This document shows, in pieces, positions 24,201 to 33,397 of a stretch of 34,810 bases of DNA. Source of the DNA: Mnemiopsis leidyi (lineage: Eukaryota; Ctenophora; Tentaculata; Lobata; Bolinopsidae); assembly GCA_000226015.1 (NCBI GenBank), contig JH155242.1, positions 132,551 through 167,360 of the forward strand. The letters are read 5' to 3'. A program made the translations under genes and the position numbers. A model generated the notes under the pieces. It was not told the origin of the DNA. It searched no databases and was given only the letters and a program-made list of their open reading frames with translations. The number at the start of each line of letters is the position of its first letter. Positions within the stretch are counted from its first letter, which is position 1.

Positions 24201-25383
24201 AAAGAGAGAGAGACACCGCCAGTGTAGATTGATGCGAAAGATAGTCTCATCATCTGTCCAGAAAAATCGGTGCATTTTGAAAGATCATCTCCCGAATCAA
24301 GAAGATTTATACGCTATCCATACCATTTAAAAATTCCAAAGCAATTACAGAAACGACCGAAATTAAAATACTTAAAATCATTCTTGATTGTGAACATAGA
24401 GCGGATATTCTTAATCAGAACAACATTCAGCGAATCAGCAAAACAAAGTGTAACTGTAACACCCAAAAACTGCAGCGTTTCAAAAAATGACATCTGTAAA
24501 CAGCCTTCAGTAAAATATAAAAGTTTCCAGACTATTGATTGAATAATCCAGATCTCTTATAACGAACTTTAAGATAACACGTGGTAAAACAAACCAATTG
24601 GCATATGCATTTAAGAGCTTTTTCAAAATCAATATTGAATCATCGATGATTCATCGATGTTCGTATATTGATCATCATAAACGGTGTTGATAATATTTGA
24701 CTAGATCGAAGGTCAATGGAACTCATGATCATATTTGATCAACATTGATCATAATTTTGGAGGAAATTCGATGATTTCAATTATCGATGAATTTTTTATA
24801 ATAATCGAGGATCAATATATACCGTTGATCATCGAAGATTCATCGATTATTCATCGACTATCGGGAAAATCAATGATGATAATATTCTACAACAATTTAT
24901 ATTCGCTGATCAGCATTGATATTCGATGATAATCAATTTGTATTTTCTCCAAAATTATGATCAATGTTGATCAAATATGATCATGAGTTCCGTTGATCAT
25001 CGATGAGTCAAATATTATCAACACCGTTTATGATGATCAATATACGAACATCGATAAATCATCGATGATCAATATTGATATTGAAAAAGCTCCTAAATGC
25101 ATATGCTGACTAATTTAAGTAAGAATGTATGATAATTACTAATGAGATAAATTTACACCATCTGACTTAGTGACTTGTATTTTACATTTTTACGACAAAC
25201 TTAACTTTCTTCTTTTGTAAATGTTAGCGATGAGACAATAACTTTTGAACCATAATCTGAGATTTCCATGTTTGCTGATCTCTCGCCCTATCTCAAAGTA
25301 TTATTTCACTTTTAGGTAGTGAATTTCCTGTCGTACATAAGGGGCCAGGTGCCACAGCTAAAATGATTTGCTCGGATCATTGA
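21128..25383 (+). CDS. Spliced gene, 3' part: hAT-transposase-like N-part and unrecognised C-part
   Basis: Model: join(21128..21368, 21493..21608, 21833..21952, 22091..22266, 22971..23131, 23323..23490, 23648..23791, 25316..25383), about 397 residues, 5' incomplete at the gap. All seven introns are GT-AG and every phase matches (1,0,0,2,1,1,1). Exon 1 (AFYADVRVAY, NLPITDPVV, RALEP), exon 2 (LNKVLEEWDLYQ), exon 3 (IEDYWDRIFKI, KLSKLIQ) and exon 4 (LCIYYRPLNEEHTLRS) resemble, in order, the segment before and through the C-terminal dimerisation region of hAT transposases; that comparison is from memory, with no search. The last four exons (161, 168, 144 and 68 nt) are charged, probably helical, and unknown to me. 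The DDE core would lie upstream and is not seen. Weak points are the GTTTTG donor after exon 3 and an alternative exon 6 end. It could be a domesticated transposase, an intron-bearing transposon, or another family. Confidence 0.55.
22273..22496 (+). repeat. Dispersed direct repeat, copy 2, inside an intron
   Basis: Same sequence and orientation as 20683-20904, with scattered substitutions. It begins only 6 bases after the start of a GTAAGT splice donor (22267) of the hAT-like gene, so it appears to fill the 5' part of that intron. Confidence 0.75.
22556..22578. repeat. Short GTGCC-GAA-GGCAC hairpin within CACGAGTG direct repeats
   Basis: Two CACGAGTG words at 22556-22563 and 22571-22578 flank a small stem-loop (GTGCC, loop GAA, GGCAC). 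It lies in the intron after exon 4 of the hAT-like gene. It looks like a piece of a short palindromic repeat. Confidence 0.5.
23846..23860. repeat. Poly-G run of about 14
   Basis: A homopolymer G run lies in the last intron of the hAT-like gene. Such runs are prone to length errors in assembly. Confidence 0.9.
24601..25106. mobile_element. 506-bp foldback (inverted-repeat) element in an intron
   Basis: The left arm starts GCATATGCATTTAAGAGC and the right arm ends with the near-perfect complement (GCTCCTAAATGCATATGC). Complementarity continues for about 170 bp per arm, with scattered mismatches and small indels, through words such as TCGTATATTGATCATCATAA and GAACTCATGATCATATTTGA. The middle is rich in ATCGAT and GATC words. 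No ORF of a transposase is present, so it is a MITE or foldback element. I see no clear target-site duplication. It lies in the last intron of the hAT-like gene. Confidence 0.8.
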
Positions 25384-25511
25384 CAAGTCATGCGTTGGAC
25401 GTTCTCTCCCACGTTCCATATCCTTTTCAATCTGTTTCGCGTCAATTTTTCGTCTAAAAGAGTTGATCTCTCACCCTTCCTAATTTTTTAGGTCTCACAT
25501 TGCCAGGTTCT

Positions 25512-28500
25512 CTACAGTTTTGCTTCCGCGAAGTCTTGCTGGTCTTCTTGTTGTTCAGCGATGCCAACATTAATAATTTCGATATTCTCCTCAACATTTT
25601 GTTTGATTATAGTATCTTGTTTTCCAGTTCGCAATTGCGGTTGCATGGCCCTTGTTGCGTCTCCAACAGACCCCCTTAGTAAGATATTCATCCTGATCAT
25701 GTAGGCAGAAGATATCTTTTTGATCTTACTTACCAAATTCCACATCATTTCACTATACAAAAACGGGTTTATGACTGAATTTATTGGTAGAGCCACAATA
25801 GAAAAGTAACCGTAATAAGCGGTGGCGTCTATTACTTCGAAAAAGTGCAAAAGAGATGTCAAGATAAAGGGGGCCAAGCAAAGAAAATCAGTCATGATAA
25901 TGGTTGCCACCTTTCTTTGAAGTTTCCGGTTTCTCTTATTGACCATGTCCGCTGTTGGCCCGGCTTCTCTCGTCAGAGCCCGGGAAGATTTGAAGGTGAC
26001 GGCGTTGATGTAGATGTAGGCTGTGCTAATAACTGCAAAGCACACAATGTTCATCACAAGGATTGATATGACAAACGTCCATTGCGAGTCTTTACGGGTA
26101 ACGAAATATTTAAAGAGACATACCCCGTCATTACCGTAAAAATCAACCCGCTTTATTTTACCGTCCAGATTTTCGTAGTCTCGAGAAAACATCGACCTGA
26201 CCAAACTATCAATTACCTTCCATTTTAGGATGCGACTTTTAGATCTTCCGTAGTAGCTTTGAATAGCATTAAAATGTTTTTCTTTATCAATTTGCCCGTA
26301 AAATACCTTAATAGACTTGTCGTAAACAAGTCCGTTGACGAAAAAGTCATCCAAGAAAGGAAGAAGGGAGACGACAGCTATAAAAACTGCTAAAAGAATG
26401 ATAGAAACGATAATTGGTGCAATTTTCATTTTTTTTGTACGGCTGATACTTTCATTTTCCCCCCGCTGGCGTACGGCACCAAAATAGATTTTGATAACTC
26501 TTAAGGCGCTCAATATGGTAAGAGAGAACAGAGATACCAGCGATCCGAACGTACTGATAACCCCTAAAACTGAACACTTCAAACTCGTCAGCCATTCAAA
26601 TTGTTGTTTACAATATTTTTCGCCATAACCGAAGTCTGCTATGGCAATAACGAGCAGATATAGTCCTACCGTAAAATCACCAACTCCGATAAGCATGATT
26701 AAAAGTTTGTTTATGATAATGTCCGCCGACTTACACTCCGTAAGGCTTCTGCCATTTTCGTACAAAACGACCAGGTTTGATACCACTGCCAGAAGACCTA
26801 ACACCCATGCTGCTATTTTTAGACCAACTAGGTTGATAATTTCTTTACTGCATTCATTATTACATTCGTCTGACATGTCTCCACAGTCTGGGTTCCCATC
26901 GCACTTCTTACTTAGAGGCAGATACCCCTGCTTATCGTTGCAATGAAAACTTCCAGGACACAGCTCTTCATCCGAGCCATCTCCGCAGTCATCCCACAAA
27001 TTGCAAACTTTCTCATAGTCTGTGCATATTCCATTGTTACAAAGGAAGTAGTTGTTGTGATAACCGTTAATGGGTTGCCTTGTGACAAAGGTAAGCCTGT
27101 TTCCATTGACCAGGGTGTAGATGCGATCGCTATACTGAATGGGACAGTCTCGAAATGTTACCGGCCTGGTGAGCGGACATTTAAAGTTCTTGCACTTCCC
27201 TAGGCAGCTCAAGGTGACTAACGCCTCTCCGTACACGAATGAACAATCCATTTCTTTCGAGGATAAAGTGACCACAGTCCTTCTGTCTATGCCAAAAACA
27301 TCCTCATTAAAAGGGTTGAATTCCTGGGATATACAGGGGCTTATGAGCTGGCTTTTTAACTCTTCCAGTCCTTTGAGGCAGTGTTGCAGGAATTTGTTAT
27401 TTTCTACAACCTGGATAGCAGTATTTGCACTTGACAGCCCTCTACCAGTCTCACATAACAAATTTTCGTTTCCACATTTTTCTATTCCGTTACATAATTT
27501 AGTGAAGCGAATGAACTTTGATGTTGTCCCATGTGGGCACATAAACACTTCCTTGCAGTCGCTGCTCACCTCAAATCTTCTCGTTAGGGTACTACGCCCA
27601 CATTCGATTCCCCAATCTTCATCAAGCCCACTTAAACAGTCTAGCACTCCATCGCCTAGCCATGATAGAGGAATCTGCAGTGGTCTTCCTGTGTAGAACT
27701 TCCTGAAGCAAGTCTCTGAGGTGAGCACGTGGCAATCTGAGTGATACTCATCAGCTCCCCTTTCGCAGTCTGGCACGCCGTCACACAGCTGGTGCTTGTG
27801 GACCGTGCAGGATCTGTCGACATCCACACATTCCAGGTCCATCCCGTCCATACAGAGACCTGCTTTGTACCGTCCACACACCATCGTCTTGGAAACGTTA
27901 CTAATACCGTATTCCTTGATGGGACAGATGACCCCAACTCGAACTGGATCTGAACAGTTTGTCTGGTCCATGTAATCCAGGCAGTAAGGTATCCCCGTCT
28001 GTTCGATCAACCCGTATTTACTTGGGGTTTGGCTGTAACGATTATAATTACTGTCCACACTCTCCTCCATTGCTGCACAGCGGGTAAAGTTGAAAATGGG
28101 GATTCTTATGCGGTTTTTTACCTTAAGATTTATCGACTTTCTGACGAGCTCCCCGCTAATGCAGCTAGGCACATCTGCAGGATGGATTTGATTACAACCG
28201 ATGGCGTCCTCGTCTACATAGCCGGTACATTCATAAGATCCGTCGCAAACTTCATAAACTGGAACGTATTTGTTAAACCTTCCAGTTCCACTTCCAAAAT
28301 TGCAAAACATGCCGTACGCATAACCGTTGCATTCACTTTCATCTTGGCAATTACGCTCGTCGCAGGCTAAGTTACACTTTTTGTTCATTTCACCTTCGTC
28401 GGGTTCATCGCATATTTCAGTCGTATTTTCCACGTCATTTAGATTACAACATTTCAAATTTTCTATTTGTTCCTGTTTAAGATTCTCACAACTTTTACTA

Positions 28501-31278
28501 CACAACTCCTCTCGCCCAAATGAGTCAATGGTTTTCCCCCGATGACAGTACAAGTGTCCACAGATTGACCAGCTCGTACTGAATTTAATTGTAGATGTAG
28601 TGACCGCCATTCCGCAAACCTGAAAAAAAGTTCATATCCATTAACGTCTATAAAGCCACTATTTGGCAACTATACATGATCCATTAAATTTAACGTCTAT
28701 AAAGCCACTATTTGGCAACTATACATGATCCATTAACGTCTATAAAGCCACTATTTGGCAACTATACATGATCCATTAACGTCTATAAAGCCACTATTTG
28801 GCAACTACAAGTATCTGAGAATACGTCTACTATACCGATACGGCCTGTACACGGCCTCAAGTAGTGAAGTACACGGCCTGAACAAAAAATGTATAAGGCC
28901 TGAACAAGTGTACTGCAGTGTCTGAACATAAACACATATAAAACCACTATATATACGTCTACTATACATATTAGAAATCGTAAGAGCGCGTTCAATGGCC
29001 GCGACAGTATAGCGTACTAACCCAGCTTCTTAATCATTTTGATAATATGATCTAGTTCTACTAAGGAATTGTCGACGGAAAGGACACAGCTATAGACTCA
29101 ATATACCTAAACTACGCCAAGGCGTTTGACCGCGTAGATCATTAGCTACTCTTTCCAAGCTGGAGCGTTATGGCTTCCATTCCTCTCTTATTAGGTGGAT
29201 AAAATCCTTCCTCAGCAACCGTGATCAAGTTGTTGTTCTTGATTGAGTCCAGTCCTTCATTGCCGGTGGCGGTAGTGGAGTCCCTTGCAGAGTACAGCCT
29301 TGGGACCGTTGCTGTTTATCTTGTTCATCAACGATCTGGAGTTGTGTGTGACTTCATTCACTGTCGGCTTCTTTGCTAACGACACCAGAACATCCAAGCA
29401 AATCGGTCCACTCGACGACTGCAAGCTTCTGCAAGAAGACCGAGATAATGTGGACAGCTGGTCTTAGAGCAACAATATGCAGCTTCATAAGCAGAAGTCT
29501 GAATTGGTGCCCAACAATCACAAGCCGAGTGACTTGCTCCAGCCCCAGGAACTACTTTCTCTCCCCTTACTATGAACTAGTGAACTACACTTCATCAGCT
29601 GGGGAAGCTCTATAACCCTCAGAAAGTATTAGAGGAATAGATATTTGGGTGTCATCATATCTCATGATCTTAGCTGGTCCCGGCTCCCGCCATATCTGTT
29701 AATCGGTAACCAAAGCTGTAGCATCATGGGTGTTGAGTAAAACAAGGATGTAATGTTAACCCTATGGCTATACAAATCACTTGTACGGAGCATCCTTAAA
29801 TTTAACTCTCCATGGTGTGGAATGTTGTTAAAATAGGTAAGATTCAAGTTAATGAGTGTGTTCAAAAGACGTTCACGTGCACGAGTAGGATTTCAGCCCT
29901 AAAAATGGTGATTTCTGAAAAAGACTCAAAGTCAAAGCGATGTCCCTTATGTCACTGCAATGTAGACCGAGACGTGAGCTCTACATCATCCTGCAAGCGT
30001 GGAAAATTCTTAGAGTTAGACTTAGAGGCCTCTCTCCAAACGATATCGGTATGACTATGAAATTTTTGCGAGACCTCCAGAAGGGGAACTATGGCAGTCA
30101 CCCCTCAACTTGTGAAAGGATGCTTCCAAAGAAAAGAAACCAATTGCAATCTTTGTTTAAGTTTAATGGGCGATGCGCGTCAAAAATTTCTTCGAAAGAC
30201 ATGGCGCGTGATGGCCGCGCGGTACTGGTAGCGTTATCAATATCAACCTGACCTACAAATCTTTGTACGATGGATCATTCTCTGTGTTGGGAGTATGCCT
30301 CTGGAACGTGGTGCCTGCAGAAGTCAAGTCGCTCAAAACGTTCCAAGCATTTAAAAAACCCTCCCAATTCCTTGCTACATTTCCAAATAACCCACCTGTG
30401 GCTGTACGGGGATACTCCTGCACGAATTCCAACTCTCTGTTAGAGTGTTAGACTGAGCAGGAGCCAGGCGGTTGTGACATATGAATATGATGGCCTTTCA
30501 CCTACATGATAAACTCAACGGATCAACGTAGTAAGTAAGTAATTTGATTCTAAAATTGTATCTTTGTTATTCGACTGAGCCTTAAAATTAAATTATTTCT
30601 AAGAATGTATAAACCTCCTAACAATTGCATAAAATCTGTCCAGCTATCACCTTTTGCAAAATCTAAGCTTTCTTTCACCAACTTCCTTCTAAATACCATT
30701 TATGTTTACTAAAATCTCAAATATGAACCATGGTAGTATGATACCAGGTATCAGATACCTACCTGGTAACCGTAGGTGTCTTCTGAACAGGTAGCATTAA
30801 GAATGGGTTCGTTAGTCCTCCCACCGATATTCAGCGGGGGAAATGCATAGTAGTACTCCTCCGAGTTTATACATTGGTAAACACTTAAACTGTCTGAATT
30901 ATCAATATCCGAGCCAGAATGACATCTCTTTTTTAAAAATCCGTTGACTTCTTCAACTTTGCATTTGCCTGGAAAGAGAAGTTGTCTTGATCATTATAAT
31001 CAACAATATATGAATAAAACCACAGCTGAATTTCTAAAATTCTATTTTGCAAGAATATATTCATGGCATCGGTGTCTTTGCTTTATAATTATAAAAGATA
31101 AACTGTATATAGTAGACGGTGTAAGATACTGCTGGGTTATTTGATGTGCCAGTGCATGTAAAACGGCCTGCTTCCCGCTAGTATCTATAAACTTACCTGA
31201 AATTACTTCCACGCCCAGCATATCCCAACCAGTCACTCTTTGTGTTCCCAATAAGAGGGACATAATCGCCATCAGCAT
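25512..31278 (-). CDS. LDLa-domain rhodopsin-class GPCR (LGR/relaxin-receptor-like, no LRRs)
   Basis: Model: complement(join(25512..28619, 30763..30968, 31197..31278)), about 1131 residues. Exon 1 encodes the signal peptide (MLMAIMSLLLGT). Exon 2 is a Cys-containing segment; exon 3 holds the rest. The two introns (228 and 2143 nt) are GT-AG with matching phases (1, 0). The ectodomain is Cys-rich with degenerate LDLa repeats; the two best (about 621-650 with CGDGSDEELC, 651-686 with CGDMSDEC) abut helix 1. Helices lie near 693-716, 730-756, 778-808, 827-851, 943-967, 999-1023 and 1031-1053. LGR-type marks are VGDFTVGLY in helix 2, TDFLCLAPF in helix 6 and LPINSVINPFLYS in helix 7. A likely disulfide joins the Cys before helix 3 and DGVC before helix 5. 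Odd points: LR in place of ER at the end of helix 3, and a second extracellular loop of about 90 residues. It presumably signals at the cell surface through G proteins; the ligand is unknown. Confidence 0.85.
28638..28807. repeat. 43-bp tandem repeat, about 4 copies
   Basis: Units begin CCATTAACGTCTATAAAGCC and include CACTATTTGGCAACTATACA; one junction carries a small insertion (AATTTAA). The array starts about 18 bp upstream of the acceptor of the main GPCR exon, read on that gene's strand, so it occupies the 3' end of the large intron. Confidence 0.9.
28810..29040. other. Intron sequence with short GGCCTG repeats
   Basis: Repeated words around ACGGCCTGAAC and ATACGTCTACTATAC follow the 43-bp array. 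No coding signal. Confidence 0.5.
29040..30542 (+). mobile_element. Decayed non-LTR retrotransposon (LINE), reverse transcriptase C-part
   Basis: Reading with frameshifts, the plus strand shows LINE landmarks in order: the first RT aspartate motif at about 29077-29140 (IYLNYAKAFDRVDH, then a stop), GPLLFILFIND near 29305, and the catalytic FADD box altered to FAND (FFANDTRTSKQIG) near 29370. A C-terminal segment near 30262-30450 (YDGSFSVLGV, LWNVVPAEVKSLKTFQAFKK) follows. The copy ends in a GTAA-type tail repeat (30529-30542), as in CR1/Jockey-group LINEs. Several stops and frameshifts and the altered active site make it inactive. It is 5' truncated and lies in the large intron of the GPCR gene, antisense to it. 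Confidence 0.85.
30543..30762. other. Intron remainder between LINE tail and exon 2
   Basis: AT-rich, no further element recognised. It contains the GTAGGT donor side of exon 2 at its right end, read on the minus strand. Confidence 0.5.
30763..30968 (-). CDS. Second coding exon of the LDLa-GPCR gene
   Basis: 206 nt between a TTCTCTTTCCAG acceptor and a GTAGGT donor. In the phase set by exon 1 it is open for 68 codons and contains spaced cysteines (KCKVEEV, KRCHSGSD, VYQCINS, NATCSED) typical of the extracellular part. It ends GYQ in phase 0, exactly matching the VCGMAV start of the main exon. Confidence 0.7.
31197..31278 (-). CDS. First coding exon of the LDLa-GPCR gene (signal peptide)
   Basis: Starts with ATG at 31278 and encodes 27 residues plus one base, with a hydrophobic run typical of a signal peptide. 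It ends TCAG before a GTAAGT donor (31191-31196), leaving phase 1, which fits exon 2. A CGTTTTAG acceptor-like site lies 26-27 bp upstream of the ATG, so a 5' untranslated exon or a spliced leader may be joined there. Confidence 0.65.
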
Positions 31279-31299
31279 GGTTGTACAATGTCACTACAC

Positions 31300-32074
31300 A
31301 GAGGAACCTAAAACGTTATATTTATAAATCATCCAATCGGTTCCCGCTGTTTTGCCCCGAAACATCGTGCCCAACGGCATTTTGTCCCACAGATTTTGTC
31401 CCAGCGGAGGCGGAGGCAGACTGGAGGTAAAACCGTTGAAGTAATTTACCATTTGTCCCCAAAAGTACCCATAACTTTTATGGATATTGCAGGTTCTAGA
31501 AATGGTGATTGCGTTAAAATAGTCTGTTTGGTCTTTCCCAGACTTTTGGAACCTCATCAAGCCAGTAGTTGTGTTGAAACCTAGAATAAGGGAGGCAGAA
31601 ACAAATACGCTAGCTGCCTTTAAGATATGTACTTAGTTACAACAGTAGTTAGTTGGACCCCACAGCTATATAGCTTAACTTAAAATCTGTTAGCTCATTA
31701 CTGAATTAAGTTCGCCGAACACTATTCTATACCCTACGGGTTAACCAAGACCAACCCTTTGCCACAATACGCCGAAACAAGGGATCACATGGACATGACA
31801 CTTTGCTACTAAACACTAACCTTATCCGGGTCGGGTGTTATTGGTTAACGTGTAGCCTACACTCTAGGGTATTGGGTTAAACTTAAATCGGCATGACCAA
31901 TGATAGGACAGAAGGCAGGTGCGGATCACATCTTGTCAGTAAGCTATAAATAGCTTGAGACGGGCTTTTGAGCAACGTTTTAAAGAAGAAGGACCAACTT
32001 AGACCGATGAAAAGCTAAAGATGTGGTATTTCTCCTAAGAAGAACGTCAACGACGACATATCACGACCCCCTTT
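31300..32074. other. 5' flank of the GPCR gene
   Basis: On the minus strand, a series of similar decamers (GGGACAAAAT twice, GGGGCAAAAC, GGGCACGATG) lies at about 31345-31402. This looks like a fragment of a repeat family rather than a coding exon. The rest is AT-rich spacer. No TATA box or CpG islet is obvious in front of the receptor gene. Confidence 0.4.
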
Positions 32075-32079
32075 GCTGC

Positions 32080-32150
32080 AGCGGAATTCGAACTCACACC
32101 TTCTCGATTACGAAACTGGTGCTCCAATCAACTGAGCCACTGGGCTGTTA
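32080..32150 (-). ncRNA. tRNA-like sequence, probably a SINE head or tRNA pseudogene
   Basis: On the minus strand TGGCTCAGTTGATTGGAGC gives a good A-box and D-arm (GCTC pairing GAGC), and GAGTTCGAATTCC gives a B-box and T-loop at tRNA spacing. The anticodon position reads CGT (loop TTCGTAA), but the anticodon and T stems are badly mismatched and the acceptor stem does not close. It is therefore not a functional tRNA; a tRNA-derived SINE is more likely. G+C-richer sequence to about 32300 may belong to the same element. Confidence 0.45.
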
Positions 32151-32417
32151 ATATTCCCCCAATAGTAACCCTGAAGTCTACCCGAAGTACTAGTTTCGCA
32201 GTACCAAGATCCTGTAGTCCCACCACCCCTATGTGTATAAGTACCCAGTAGAGCAGGAGCAGTACCACCTATAGTTCCCGGCCCTGGTCCCAACGTAGTT
32301 CCTAGCAGTCTTGACGAGATTATATCCGTCTAACGTCGCTTTTTAATTTTATAGCAACGAGAGTCGGGTTACGGGTATCACCGCCACAATTGCAGTCAGG
32401 CATGTCCAGTGATTATA

Positions 32418-32834
32418 CTTAGTTTGTCTCAAAATGATTGTCATCTGTAGTTTATCAGTAAAAGCAAAGGATTTAGCCAAAAATGAAGACTTGTACGATA
32501 ATTTTTGGTCGATTTTGAGTTAAAAGTAAAACCAACCTTACGCTCTTATCAGTGTCTTTATAAGAGATGGACTCTTGGTTAAATTTTAAAGTGCTGCCTT
32601 CATCCACTGCTGAACGTTATGCAAATGTTCAAAATTTTTCGGCCACTACCAGAAACATTATTGAAAAGAGAACTTAAAAAAAGCAAGCTATTACAAAAGC
32701 AAGCTATTACAACATTGTCGCGATGTAATTGAACACCAGGGGGATTATGTTGTATAATTATCTATTCAATTTCTCATTTCAAAGTAAATTGTAGTTTTAC
32801 TGATCAAGTGACAATCATTTTGAGACAAACTAAG
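32418..32834. mobile_element. 417-bp MITE with 25-bp terminal inverted repeats and TA target site
   Basis: The left end CTTAGTTTGTCTCAAAATGA (25-bp repeat, 32418-32442) is perfectly complementary to the right end (32810-32834), and both ends are flanked by TA, the Tc1/mariner target duplication. Weaker complementarity continues inward (ATCAGTAAAA words). There is no transposase ORF. A direct repeat of AAAGCAAGCTATTAC lies inside near 32680-32711. Confidence 0.8.
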
Positions 32835-32839
32835 TATAT

Positions 32840-33340
32840 TATGTTTATATATTATGTTTAGGCCCGTTAAGCGAAGGATCGGAGGGGGCCTTAGGTCCAG
32901 CCAAACAACTCGGTCAAACAAGCGTCCCCCTCGGAGAGTTGAAAAACTTGCCAACTTTATGATTATGCAATTACAGTGTCATACAACAAAGATTGAATCG
33001 CAAATAGTTCCAAACGCCAAGTTATCTTTTTAAATTATCTGAAGTTGACTTGAACGTAAAATAAGATTTACTACGCGTACGTACTGGCTTATTTTCTTCC
33101 CAGAAAAGCGAGGCAAAGCAATTAATATGGTAAATCTTTTATTCTTGAAACGCGTCAAATGGGATAGGGTGCACTTGCTTGATATTAAAATCATATTTAT
33201 ATTCTAAGATAAAGAAAACTTAAAGAATGATTTGACGCTGCACTAGTGACTCTGAGACGTAATCGTAAAAGAAGATTTATTTTATTAAATCCTTGGAAAA
33301 CCAAGGCTTATAAGAGATAAGTACTTAGATCAAGATATAT
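32840..33340. other. AT-rich spacer, nothing recognised
   Basis: No gene, RNA or repeat of note. Confidence 0.5.
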
Positions 33341-33397
33341 ATATCTTTTTTATATTTTTGAGAGCATATATGCTCTCAAAAATATAAAAAAAGATAT
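33341..33397. repeat. Near-perfect 57-nt palindrome (hairpin without loop)
   Basis: The arm 33341-33368 (ending TTTTTGAGAGCATA) is complementary to 33369-33397 over its whole length except for one extra A in the A-run of the right arm. It could be a foldback element relic. Confidence 0.9.

Noticed and set aside
25845..27953. Plus-strand ORFs of 70 to 185 codons inside the receptor exon
   Set aside because: They are antisense shadows of the 3.1-kb GPCR exon, whose domain content and cysteine pattern are clear.
28463..28669. Alternative ORF as a start for the GPCR
   Set aside because: It is in a different frame from the receptor and lacks a signal peptide. The phase-matched exons at 30763-30968 and 31197-31278 give a better 5' end.
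29373..30251. Plus-strand ORFs of 80 to 103 codons as separate genes
   Set aside because: They are frameshifted or out-of-frame pieces of the decayed LINE reverse transcriptase.
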